DNA of 19,759 bases from an uncultured Gammaproteobacteria bacterium (GCA_905480065.1 CAJQOV010000142.1:1-19759), one strand, 5' to 3'; shown: positions 8,433-15,479, counted from the stretch's first letter. Translations and numbers: made by a program. The notes: generated by a model not told the origin, from the sequence alone.

Positions 8433-9182
8433 ATGCGCTGGCTTACCCTGATTCTCGTTCTCGTATGCTCCAACCTGGCGTTCGCTCAGGAAACCGGCCT
8501 GGATCGCAGCGAAGTCGCCGGCATCAAGCAAAAACTGGTGACGGTACAAAAGGCCCTGGGCGGTGATCCCGAGGGATATACCCTGGAATCGGAAGATTTC
8601 AACTTGCCCACCGAATTCAATCCGGCCCAGGACGGAAAATTCTGGCCAATCACATCAGGCGTTTCCTTGCGCTTCGGTGACAAGACTTCCAAAGACAGCC
8701 AGGCCAGCGCCGAACAGGCCGGCGCGGATTTCCAGGCCAAATATGCCGCCGCAATCGCCAGTGGAGACTACGGGGCCATGGAGAAGATGATGGAAGAAAT
8801 GCAAGCGGTGAGTCAGCAGGCCGCGGCGGCGGCGATGGCGCCACAAAAACAGCCGATGACGGTTAACGTCCAGTTCAATACGGGTGGCGGTACCGGCATC
8901 GATCCGGACGCCGTGGTGTTTGAGAAGGCCGGAGTCATTGCCATCAGAAAGAAAAAACTGAACGACGAACACGGGACACTATGGGTCTATATCGACCCGG
9001 TGGCGCTGAAAGACACTACCAGGCTTTCCAGGATAGACATGAATATACCCAGCGACGGGGTAACGAATAAAACTGGCGTCTTCAACATCACCATCCAGGC
9101 GGACGGCACACTCTCCGATCTGGAGGCATGGGCGCACAAGATGGACATGGATGCCATGCTCTCGGTAATCGACAGCCGGTAA
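8433..9182 (+). CDS. Unknown periplasmic protein with Ala/Gln-rich helical segment
   Basis: The 249-residue product has a clear signal peptide (MRWLTLILVLVCSNLAFA, cleavage before QE). I chose ATG 8433 because GGAGG at 8420-8424 lies 8 bases upstream; the in-frame ATG at 8403 has no such site and would bury the signal. A possible promoter, TTACCT (8358) and TATATA (8382) with 18-base spacing, lies upstream. After the signal the protein has a mixed region, then an Ala/Gln/Met-rich helical stretch (about 90-145, with AMEKMMEEMQ), then a beta-rich C-terminal part ending in a segment rich in Asp and Met. No catalytic motif or known domain is visible, and I do not recognise the family. The next gene is on the same strand 120 bases on, with a palindrome between, so co-transcription is uncertain. 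Confidence 0.75.
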   Translation: MRWLTLILVLVCSNLAFAQETGLDRSEVAGIKQKLVTVQKALGGDPEGYTLESEDFNLPTEFNPAQDGKFWPITSGVSLRFGDKTSKDSQASAEQAGADFQAKYAAAIASGDYGAMEKMMEEMQAVSQQAAAAAMAPQKQPMTVNVQFNTGGGTGIDPDAVVFEKAGVIAIRKKKLNDEHGTLWVYIDPVALKDTTRLSRIDMNIPSDGVTNKTGVFNITIQADGTLSDLEAWAHKMDMDAMLSVIDSR

Positions 9183-9184
9183 CT

Positions 9185-9280
9185 GGCATAAAAGGGGGCG
9201 AATACATTTTCTGACTACATTAACAACTGAAAAATGTATCCGGCCCCTTTTATGCCTTCAATACTCTGACCCCTTGAACC
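9185..9280. repeat. Compound palindromic element: 26-bp inverted repeat plus half of type B
   Basis: Three bases after a stop codon, 9185-9210 and 9231-9256 form an inverted repeat of 26 bp with 24 matches around a 20-base loop; both arms carry a run of 4-5 G or C (aaaagggg / ccccttttatgcc). Next to it, atactctgaccccttgaacc (9261-9280) matches 14309-14327 of the type B element. The stem right behind the gene could serve as a terminator or mRNA stabiliser for the upstream gene. Confidence 0.7.
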
Positions 9281-9302
9281 CCGCTAGGATGCTTCTTTAC
9301 CG

Positions 9303-10379
9303 ATGAAGCGACTCCTTCATTACACGCTATGCACGATGATGGTGCTGACTACGACCAACGCAGGCGCTACGGGTGCGTTCGGCCTGTTGCCAGACCGGGG
9401 CGATGCGTACTTGAGCTTCTACCTGGACAACGATCTGTTCGCCGGCAATGACGAGAACTACACCAATGGCGTTCGCATCGCCTGGATCTCGGGATCTCGC
9501 GATCCGGAGCAGTTCGGTGCAGTACAGCGCGGCCTGCGCAAACTGACCGGCGATGCTGAGAGTCTGAGTCAGTTCCAACGTATTTCGGGATTTCGGGACC
9601 TGGCAAATATCGAGTACAACTACGGGATCTCGATCACCCAGCTGATGTTTACACCGGAAGACCCGGATGCACCGAAATCGCCTCCAGGCGAGAGCCCCTA
9701 TGCCGGCTGGGTGGGGCTCGGCATTTCCCTGCACGCCAAGGACACCCATGCCCTTAATTCAGCCGAGCTCAGCATCGGAACGGTAGGTCCGAATAGCCAG
9801 GCCAGGAAGGTGCAGGACTTCATCCACGACCTGAAGGGGGTCGAGCGGTTCAAGGGCTGGGACAGTCAGATCCCGAACGAACCGACGCTGAACCTGTTCT
9901 TCAGCCAGAAGCGGCGTTTGACTTTTCTCGAGTCCGAATGGGGCAGATATGCGGTGGATGGTTTTAGTGAGTGGGGGATCGGGCTCGGCACCTTCCGAAC
10001 CGATCTCTATCTGGGTGCGCTCACACGCTTCGGCTGGAATCTGCCGGTGGATTTTTCCGATCCCCGATTGTCCCCAACAGCTTATTCACATCAACCCTTC
10101 AAGATCGATCGTAGAGAAAGTGGCCTATGGTCTCTCTATGGCTTGCTCGGCCTTCGCGGGTCTGCCGTGGCTTATGACATCACCCTTGACGGTCCGGTGT
10201 TCAGCAATTTTGATACAGGCGTCACCAGGGAACCTTTTGTCGGCGAACTCTTCGCAGGCCTTGGCGTACGTTACCGGAACCTCGACATTACGTATGTGCA
10301 AACCTACCGCAGCCATAGATTCAAGGAGCAGAACAGGTCTGGCAGTTTTGGTTCCATTGTTGCTAGCTATCGCTTATGA
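9303..10379 (+). CDS. LpxR-family (DUF2219) outer-membrane lipid A deacylase-like protein
   Basis: The 358-residue product has a signal peptide (about 1-22, NAGA) and a 12-strand-barrel-like pattern of alternating residues to the end. Hallmarks of the family are FYLDNDLFAGNDENYTNGVRIAW near 39-61, giving N43 and D44 and T54 in NYTNG, and the segment VGPNSQARKVQDFIHDLKG with H175. These match the Asn, Asp, Thr and His that are catalytic in Salmonella LpxR, which removes the 3'-acyloxyacyl group of lipid A in the outer membrane. The loop between Asn-Asp and Thr is shorter than in Salmonella, as in most DUF2219 proteins, so lipid A deacylation is likely but not certain. The last residue is Leu rather than the usual Phe. 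The start ATG 9303 has only a weak AGGA upstream. It stands behind a palindromic element, with no clear operon partner. Confidence 0.82.
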   Translation: MKRLLHYTLCTMMVLTTTNAGATGAFGLLPDRGDAYLSFYLDNDLFAGNDENYTNGVRIAWISGSRDPEQFGAVQRGLRKLTGDAESLSQFQRISGFRDLANIEYNYGISITQLMFTPEDPDAPKSPPGESPYAGWVGLGISLHAKDTHALNSAELSIGTVGPNSQARKVQDFIHDLKGVERFKGWDSQIPNEPTLNLFFSQKRRLTFLESEWGRYAVDGFSEWGIGLGTFRTDLYLGALTRFGWNLPVDFSDPRLSPTAYSHQPFKIDRRESGLWSLYGLLGLRGSAVAYDITLDGPVFSNFDTGVTREPFVGELFAGLGVRYRNLDITYVQTYRSHRFKEQNRSGSFGSIVASYRL

Positions 10380-10492
10380 CGCCATAGGTAGAGCCAGCCT
10401 TACGCTTTACCATTGAAGCCTGTGCGAACTACTTCGCGACATCTGTATCCGAAATATGAAGCGCTGAATCTCTCCGCGCTTCGCACCGATAG

Positions 10493-10795
10493 GTCGCCGA
10501 TAATCCCATAGGCCCAATGGGTACCACTGCCAGGTTGCTGAAGATCTACATCTACGGTTATCTTGATCATGCTCAGTCCAGTAGACGGCTTGAGCGGGAG
10601 GCGCGGCGTAATGTTGAGCTGATGCGGCTAACCGGGCTGTCGGCGCCTGACTTCAAAACCATAGCAGATTTCCGTGAAGGCAATGGCAAGGCCATCCAGA
10701 AGGTCTGCTGTGAGTTTGTATTGATCTGCCAGCAAGCTGGAGTTGTTTGCAGACGCAGTTTTGCAATTGATGGTTGGATGCCAGTGCCAGGTTGA
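10493..10795 (+). pseudogene. IS1182-family transposase fragment
   Basis: The open frame reads a typical IS1182-type N-terminal half (DUF772-like), with LLKIYIYGYL, QSSRRLEREA and APDFKTIADFR. It ends just after AIDG, where the first catalytic Asp of the DDE triad stands; the expected SKFKAVN is replaced by a short unrelated tail and TGA at 10793. An upstream stop at 10490 and the lack of the family's N-terminal end show the start is lost too. The ATG at 10517 is therefore not a native start. No terminal inverted repeats or the rest of the transposase are found in the window, so it is a dead remnant of an old insertion or deletion. Confidence 0.85.
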
Positions 10796-10833
10796 CAGTG
10801 CGCGGAAAGCGTAGCACGTATCAACGCACTCGA

Positions 10834-11016
10834 TCAGAATGCTTTCCTGCCTGGCCCCGCGAAGTACCAGAAAATCAGGCCGATCAGTGGCAGGAGAAGC
10901 ACCACCAAAGACCAAACTAATTTTTCAATAGCCTTTGCCGAACTTTGCAGGATCATCACAATTGCAAAAATGTCCGCAATCAGAATTATAAGACCACCAA
11001 TTCCAGTTAAATCCAT
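10834..11016 (-). CDS. Small PLDc_N-type membrane protein
   Basis: The 60-residue product is almost wholly membrane: a first hydrophobic segment (about 5-26, GIGGLIILIADIFAIVMIL), a short polar link with SSAKAIEKLVW, and a second segment (about 36-53, VVLLLPLIGLIFWYFAGPG). This is the layout of the phospholipase D N-terminal (PLDc_N) family: a small two-pass protein with an FWYFAGP-like end. Function is unknown. I chose ATG 11016 because GGAGG lies 7 bases upstream; a longer version starting at TTG 11028 would overlap that site. It is a lone gene, convergent with the dead transposase fragment on its left and preceded by the lipoprotein gene on the same strand about 195 bases away. Confidence 0.75.
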   Translation of the reverse strand: MDLTGIGGLIILIADIFAIVMILQSSAKAIEKLVWSLVVLLLPLIGLIFWYFAGPGRKAF

Positions 11017-11211
11017 AGCGTCCTCCAACTGTCGATTATTCAGAATCCCATTCTAACCTTGAAATGATGCAACGATAGATTGTTGAATTCCCGGAATCGG
11101 TGTGCGCCGTACAAGCGCGGTAATGTCCTCAGCGGCGAGGATTCTACTGCAGACAACAGTTGCACATCCTATTTCGTGAGTCGGGGATACCTGGTGAAGT
11201 TTTTGCTTTAC

Positions 11212-11652
11212 TCACTGGTTCCGGTCGTCATGCCTGCTGCGATGTTTCTCATGCCGGCGCTCGTTCTCACGACGTTCATCCTGGTCTCGTTTGGGCTCGA
11301 ACTTGTACTGGGAGTTCGGCCGGAATTTCTTTTGATGGTCGTGCTGCATGGAATACGGCTTGTCGGTAGCTATCCGTAGTGGCACACGCCCGCGATTGTC
11401 CAGGTGATAACGTGGAGGAAGTTCCCTGACGCGGTACCAGCGGTCTCTGTCAGGGTAGTAGTAGTACCCTGACGAGATATTAAAATAGACGCGCGAATCG
11501 GGATAGTAATAGTAGTCGTACGGGTCATCATAATACGATGATCCGTAGGCGGGCTGTCCTTCCCGGTAATGCGTGGCGCAACCGGCCGCGGCGATTACTG
11601 ACGCCATAACCAGTAGCAGCTGCCAGACTCGAATCCTTTTGAGGGTGTTCAT
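11212..11652 (-). CDS. Tyr-rich lipoprotein of unknown function
   Basis: The 146-residue protein starts with a lipoprotein signal: positive MNTLKRIRVW, a hydrophobic stretch, and the lipobox AAGC with C25. The mature part has a Tyr-rich section (YGSSYYDDPYDYYYYPD and SGYYYYPDRDRWYRV) and a C-terminal tail (about 110-146) packed with Arg, His, Lys, Glu and Asp. Such tails are often unstructured and may bind anionic surface polymers, but that is inference. A GGAG seven bases before the ATG supports the start. Similar short lipoproteins with a YYPD-type motif occur in many gammaproteobacteria without a known function. It probably resides in the inner leaflet of the outer membrane. Confidence 0.75.
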   Translation of the reverse strand: MNTLKRIRVWQLLLVMASVIAAAGCATHYREGQPAYGSSYYDDPYDYYYYPDSRVYFNISSGYYYYPDRDRWYRVRELPPRYHLDNRGRVPLRIATDKPYSMQHDHQKKFRPNSQYKFEPKRDQDERRENERRHEKHRSRHDDRNQ

Positions 11653-11825
11653 CCGTTAGCTCCATACAGTAACAAAATTAACATTGGTGCATGCCGTACT
11701 TGTGATCGTGCCGGTAGGTTACTCCTCCTGAAGGCTGGCAGAAAGCGCAACGGCACAAGTCAGGGGGGGTTGGGGGAGTATGCAGTCTTGAGGGGTTAAA
11801 AAACCGCCAGCAGTCCGGACAGGAT

Positions 11826-12275
11826 TCATGTCATCCGCAACTCGGCGACGCTCTGGAATTGGCTGACTACGTAGTAGGACTCAACCTTCAGTTGCAGCAA
11901 AACGCAGTCGGCGGCGGCAACGAAATCCCTCAGTTCCGGATGTTTGCGAAGATAGAGCTGCAGCAGTTCGGCTCGCAACTCCCTGTCGACCTCACTGACC
12001 ACGCCCTGGGCGGAGATGGCCACGACATCGTTATAATCGAGCGACTCATTGGTGCGATTGTCGATCAGCAACGATACGCGGGGGTTCGCCAGCAGGTTTG
12101 CGTGTTTCTGGGTAGCCCGGTAGGTCGCGAACACGATCCAGCGCAAGTCAGGTGTGACGGTGAAGGACATCAAGCTGGTGTAGGGTTGCCGGTCATGCTG
12201 GGTCGCCAGCACCCCTTGAGCCTGGGAATCCAGTAGGGCTCGAATGGTCTGTCGCATTTGCTCAGGTGTTGTCAT
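11826..12275 (-). CDS. Pyridoxamine 5'-phosphate oxidase-like FMN-binding split-barrel protein
   Basis: The 149-residue protein has the split beta-barrel pattern of the PNPOx-like superfamily: GVLATQHDRQPYTSLMSFTVTPDLRWIVFATYRATQKHANLLANPRVSLLIDN at about 21-75, ending with SFQSVAELRM. Proteins of this size and arrangement bind FMN or heme; the true PdxH motifs are not evident, so it is not the vitamin B6 enzyme. It resembles the small general-stress or HugZ-like group, and the substrate cannot be decided. The ATG at 12275 begins MTTPEQMRQ, where the family homology begins; a longer in-frame extension to 12389 has low-complexity content unlike the family and was left out. It is a stand-alone gene, and its upstream region contains TAGAAT as a possible -10. 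Confidence 0.8.
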   Translation of the reverse strand: MTTPEQMRQTIRALLDSQAQGVLATQHDRQPYTSLMSFTVTPDLRWIVFATYRATQKHANLLANPRVSLLIDNRTNESLDYNDVVAISAQGVVSEVDRELRAELLQLYLRKHPELRDFVAAADCVLLQLKVESYYVVSQFQSVAELRMT

Positions 12276-12654
12276 CGAAAAACCCGTTGCGGAATTGGCT
12301 GTCTGGGATCGACCGCACGGGCCGGCCCAACCAGGATGAGGGGTGCTGTGTATTCTACAGTTAAACCGCTCCTGTTGAGTACCATCCAAATATGACCGAG
12401 CTATTGCACATTATTTGAAGCCGCATCAGTCTGGCCATTACATTGAAGCCATAGATTGGCTGCAGTGATTTGGTGGGTCAATTTTTAGTGTAAACAGCAC
12501 AACACTTGGATTGAAAGTCTGGAATGTCGAAAGTGGATGTGACAGTAAAACCACCAATGAAGAGAAGGTGAGTGTCACATATTCAAACTGGTGAATTAAT
12601 GGTGCAAGCAAGCCGACACATCCTTGTGCGGGCTCAACTGGATTACTGGCAGAG
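12276..12654. other. Intergenic gap between the split-barrel gene and the sulfur globule gene
   Basis: About 380 bases without a supported gene. Visible items are an 8-bp inverted repeat atgtgaca (12537-12544) / tgtcacat (12573-12580) separated by 28 bases, and a partly mismatched hairpin near 12611-12632 (gccgacaca / tgtgcgggc) just after the sulfur globule gene, which could be a weak terminator. The long minus frame that runs across this region from 12830 is only a shadow of the globule gene's repeats. Confidence 0.35.
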
Positions 12655-13029
12655 TTACTTGTTACCAACCGGTGCTGCTGGTTGTACGGGTGCAGCCGCA
12701 GGGGGAGCATAACCATACGGAGCACCATAGGAGCCAGGATAGCCGCCACCATAGCCAGGACCACCATAGCCGGGACCACCATAGCCATATCCATAGCCAG
12801 AGCCATAACCACGACCACGCCCGTAACCACTGCCGTGACCGCTTCTGCTCATGCTGAAGTCCATATCACCGAAGCCATCGCCCCAGCCGTCACCCGAGCC
12901 GTTATTACCCCAGCCATTACTCCACGGACCACCACCGCCCCATGGACTCCAGGCCTGTGCTGCCGTGAAAGGAATCGCCATGGCACCGGCAATGGCGGTT
13001 GCAAACAACGTTTTTGTCAGTTTATTCAT
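12655..13029 (-). CDS. Sulfur globule protein-like secreted Gly/Tyr-rich protein
   Basis: The 124-residue product has a signal peptide (MNKLTKTLFATAIAGAMAIPFTAAQA, 26 residues, cleavage before WSPW). The mature protein has WGDGFGDMDFSMSRSG near 47-63, followed by many GYG, GYGG and PGYGG repeats, and ends in a Pro/Ala-rich tail PVQPAAPVGNK. This matches sulfur globule proteins of purple sulfur and colourless sulfur bacteria, which form the protein envelope of periplasmic sulfur globules. I chose ATG 13029, supported by GAGG 8 bases before it; an upstream in-frame start at 13098 would disrupt the signal. The 12700-12800 DNA repeats are the coding of the GYGG repeats. A strong palindrome lies in its leader (13055-13074). 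It is single-gene, with no sulfur oxidation genes nearby, so host physiology is inferred. Confidence 0.8.
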   Translation of the reverse strand: MNKLTKTLFATAIAGAMAIPFTAAQAWSPWGGGGPWSNGWGNNGSGDGWGDGFGDMDFSMSRSGHGSGYGRGRGYGSGYGYGYGGPGYGGPGYGGGYPGSYGAPYGYAPPAAAPVQPAAPVGNK

Positions 13030-13054
13030 ATTTACTACCTCATCATGTTTTTTA

Positions 13055-13074
13055 TATGCAATAAACATTGCATA
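13055..13074. promoter_or_regulatory. Perfect palindrome upstream of the sulfur globule gene
   Basis: TATGCAAT (13055-13062), spacer AAAC, ATTGCATA (13067-13074): 8-bp arms, 4-base gap, about 26-45 bases before the start codon. Just downstream on the minus strand is TATAAA, a fair -10, but no -35 is recognisable at the usual distance. Its shape is that of a dimeric regulator's operator. It differs from the FNR consensus, and I cannot name the regulator. Confidence 0.5.
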
Positions 13075-13262
13075 GATTGGTTCCCAGGTGTCCTGCAATC
13101 ATCAACGGAGGGAGACAGCCGTCGCTGATTCAACAATCAAGCAATATCAGTCGGTTGGAACGAAGACGTTACTTGCGATCGCTGTCGGCCATTGTATCGG
13201 AGTAGGTCAGAGGGGGATGGGAGTGCGCGCTTACCAACCAAAACCCGCGGGCTCATTATCAG

Positions 13263-14189
13263 CTAAGGCAGACAAAGACTCCACGTAGCCATCAGACGCG
13301 CAAACCCTCCCTTGCCAGTGAGGTCGTTGCGCAGCGTCTCCCACCGGGCAGGATCGAACGGATCCCGATACAAACGCGCAACCCAGTCCGCCAGCAACAC
13401 GGCCGCACGACCCTCTGCATCAGTCTCATCGCCTGCAGGAAGTCCGGCGCTGTGCAGATATCCTGCCACCACGGTCGCGTCGTCGTAGCCCCAACGATGG
13501 AGTGCCACTGCAGCTACCCCTGCATGATAAGTCGTGTCCTCGGGCAGACTCGATTCGGCCGCCGAGGCGACGGGATTGAGTGCAGCCGGCAACTCGGAGA
13601 AGTGCATGCCGGTGAACAAGGTTTGCACGTGCCTCGCGAGTTCAGCCGTATTTGCGGCATGCCAGAAGTTGAAGACGATCGTTCGCCGCGGTCGGGTGAC
13701 CTCGGTGACTCCATGGTGCGAATCGGCGTGTAGCAAAAAGCCGAAGGCTTCGTTGTATCCTGGATTCACTCGATAAACCGGTGTGCCATCCGGCTGTGCG
13801 AACAGCTCGAGCACACCGCCGTGCTCGGGTTGCCACTGGCTATTGAGCTGCACGACCAGTCGGGCGATCTCATATCCCAGCAGCGGCCGGTCGCTGTGCA
13901 CACCGATGCGTTGTCCGGGCAGCATCCGCTGGGCCGTGATTTCAACCCTGTCCACGAGTGGCAGACCGGTGATTTCCCGCATCCTGGCGACCACGCTGAG
14001 CCGCATATCTGCCGGGATCTCCCCGGTCACGTCGCGGAGGGAACACTGGTAAAACGCCCCATCCCGGTGCTGCCACTCCCCGGCCACCGAAAATGTCCGC
14101 TCAAGCGCTGCACACTGCTCCAGCGAAAAAGCGGACGTCCAATGGAAGAAGGGAAACGGGTAATCGTGGCGGCCAGGCTGCAAAAGCAA
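13263..14189 (-). CDS. 2OG-Fe(II) oxygenase with C-terminal HD-like domain
   Basis: The 308-residue protein has a double-stranded beta-helix oxygenase core (about 1-180) with H98-S-D100 and H158/H159 in DSHHGVTEV as the iron triad, and R168/R169 near NFW as the likely 2-oxoglutarate anchor. GQRIGVHSDRPLLGYEIARLVVQLN is typical of prolyl-hydroxylase-like enzymes. Residues about 215-308 read like an HD/RelA-SpoT-type helical domain: YHAGVAAVALHRWGYDDATVVAGYLHSAGLP, then LLADWVARLYRD. Where active enzymes have HD after the VAG helix, this has HS, so it is probably not a hydrolase. Start TTG 14189 has GGAG 9 bases before it. Substrate is unknown; it could be a protein, a peptide or a small metabolite. 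Its 3' neighbour on the same strand is the globule gene, 234 bases away. Confidence 0.75.
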   Translation of the reverse strand: MLLQPGRHDYPFPFFHWTSAFSLEQCAALERTFSVAGEWQHRDGAFYQCSLRDVTGEIPADMRLSVVARMREITGLPLVDRVEITAQRMLPGQRIGVHSDRPLLGYEIARLVVQLNSQWQPEHGGVLELFAQPDGTPVYRVNPGYNEAFGFLLHADSHHGVTEVTRPRRTIVFNFWHAANTAELARHVQTLFTGMHFSELPAALNPVASAAESSLPEDTTYHAGVAAVALHRWGYDDATVVAGYLHSAGLPAGDETDAEGRAAVLLADWVARLYRDPFDPARWETLRNDLTGKGGFARLMATWSLCLP

Positions 14190-14230
14190 CGGACTAAGCT
14201 CCGATGAAAAAACTTGTTGAATTAGATATC

Positions 14231-14327
14231 GGGTTCAAGGGGTCAGAGCGGGTTCAAGGGGTCAGAGTGCTTGAACCTTCTCCTTGAACCTTTGAAGGCC
14301 TATTCAAATACTCTGACCCCTTGAACC
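14231..14327. repeat. REP/REPIN-like palindromic element, type B
   Basis: Two tandem copies of gggttcaaggggtcagag (14231-14248 and 14250-14267, period 19) are followed by an inverted copy, actctgaccccttgaacc at 14310-14327. The second direct copy (14251-14268) pairs perfectly with the inverted one over 18 bp; the loop between is 41 bases and holds further cttgaacc copies. The plan (two direct, one inverted) is that of 8231-8308, but with different flanks around the same CTGAC/GTCAG core. It sits between two minus-strand genes, just behind the 3' end of the Cache protein gene. Confidence 0.75.
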
Positions 14328-14347
14328 TCGAACTGTATGCCTGATGG

Positions 14348-15313
14348 TTAACAGATGCCTTCTTCGCCGGACGTGCCGAGCCAGAACCTCAGGTTCTTGT
14401 CGAGAAATTCATCCCAGGGCATGTAATGTGACCCGTCACACGAGAAGGTCAGACCGATCAGGCCATTGAAGATATTGAGCATCCCCGAGCGCAGGTAAAT
14501 GGTTTCGTCCATGAATCTGAGGTCGCGGAAACAGCGCAGTATCCGGGGGACGGCATCTTGAGGAATTTCTGCATCGGCAGGATAGGCCCACCGGGGATAG
14601 GTCAGGCAGAGATCGGGGTTACTCAGTTCCTCGATGCCGTGAATTCGAAAACGATACGGGTCTTCCACCGACCAGAGCGTGGCGCGGGAACTCGAGAAGT
14701 GCAGCTTGGCGTGGAAAATTCCGTTGACGGTGATCAGCTCGGCGAGCAGGTCCAGTACCAGGTCGATGCGCTCGTCCATCGGGCTGGTCACACGTGCCTG
14801 ATGGAAAAGGCCGGAGCGGATAGCAGGATCGCCCTTGAGTTGCATCCACTGGCCTGGTTGCGTGCTCAGGGCTTGCGTGGCGGGCAGTTCGCGCAGGTCG
14901 AAGTCCGCCCCAAGATAGCCGAGCCGGCGGCCATTGTCTGCCTGGATAATCTGCACGGCCGTCAGGGAAGGACGCCGGGCATTACGGCTGATGTAGGCAT
15001 CGGAGAGCGAGAATGCAGCGCCGGCCAGCGCCGTGGCAAGATAGGGGCGATTGCTGCGGTCACGTCCGTAGTGTTCTTCCAGCAAGCCGTCGCGGGATGC
15101 GTTGGAGGTGATCTGGTGTGACTGCTCATCAAGCAGGTACAGGTACTTGCAGTAGGGTAGTTCGGTCAGCCCATCCATCAGGCGGGCCTCAAGAGTCTGG
15201 CGATCCGGCCACACTTGTCTGCAGTCGCCCGCAATCCGGATCAGCGGTGCAGACAGCCAGTCCTGCAGGATGCGACGCTGGCGGTCAATGGATTCCTGTA
15301 AAGTCTCATTCAT
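14348..15313 (-). CDS. Soluble Cache/PDC-sensor-domain protein
   Basis: The 321-residue protein lacks a signal peptide and transmembrane segments. The part about 45-150 reads as a PDC (Cache) sensor fold: YCKYLYLLDEQSHQITSNASRDG, then RSNRPYLATALAGAAFSLSDAYISRNARRPSLTAVQII and RRLGYLGADFDLRELP, the pattern of extracellular Cache sensors but here apparently cytoplasmic. The rest (about 180-321) is a helical region with LVLDLLAELITVNGIFHAKLHF and an end containing MLNIFNGLIGLTFSCDG. No output domain (kinase, GGDEF, methyl-accepting) is present. I recall similar stand-alone proteins in gammaproteobacteria, without known function. ATG 15313 has no good Shine-Dalgarno; the 3' tRNA-Asn fragment ends 23 bases upstream, so this gene may originally have lain directly behind tRNA-Asn. 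Confidence 0.75.
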   Translation of the reverse strand: MNETLQESIDRQRRILQDWLSAPLIRIAGDCRQVWPDRQTLEARLMDGLTELPYCKYLYLLDEQSHQITSNASRDGLLEEHYGRDRSNRPYLATALAGAAFSLSDAYISRNARRPSLTAVQIIQADNGRRLGYLGADFDLRELPATQALSTQPGQWMQLKGDPAIRSGLFHQARVTSPMDERIDLVLDLLAELITVNGIFHAKLHFSSSRATLWSVEDPYRFRIHGIEELSNPDLCLTYPRWAYPADAEIPQDAVPRILRCFRDLRFMDETIYLRSGMLNIFNGLIGLTFSCDGSHYMPWDEFLDKNLRFWLGTSGEEGIC

Positions 15314-15336
15314 TACATTAAGATGAACAATTTGAC

Positions 15337-15381
15337 TGGCTCCCCGGGACGGGCTCGAACCGCCGATCTGGTGATTAACAG
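15337..15381 (-). other. 3' half of tRNA-Asn(GTT), attachment-site scar
   Basis: Read on the minus strand from 15381: the anticodon loop CTGTTAA (anticodon GTT), the 3' side of the anticodon stem TCACC, variable loop AGATC, a T-arm GGCGG-TTCGAGC-CCGTC (pairing with one G-U), acceptor strand CCGGGGA, discriminator G and CCA. The 5' half, which would start TCCCCGG, is absent upstream. This is what is left at one end of an integrative element that uses the 3' end of tRNA-Asn as its attachment site. Orientation places the element on the higher-coordinate side. A plus-strand open frame across it (15323-15553, with the telltale GSPGRARTADL) is an artefact of the tRNA. Confidence 0.85.
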
Positions 15382-15479
15382 TAGCAGAAACACTTTATTA
15401 TGGCTAAAGAAAGTTGAGGAGTGCCAAGGTCTTTTCTGGGGACCCTTCGGACTGAAGTTGTTAGGAAACAGAAACACGC

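Noticed and set aside
10834..11028. Longer version of the small membrane protein starting at TTG 11028
   Set aside because: The GGAGG ribosome site would lie inside the coding region; the ATG at 11016 is at the right distance from it.
12700..12800. Short tandem repeats resembling a CRISPR or minisatellite
   Set aside because: They have no spacers and read in frame as the GYGG repeats of the sulfur globule protein.
12438..12830. Minus-strand frame of 130 codons with Met/Val/Ala repeats
   Set aside because: It is a frame-shifted shadow of the sulfur globule gene repeats running into the noncoding gap.
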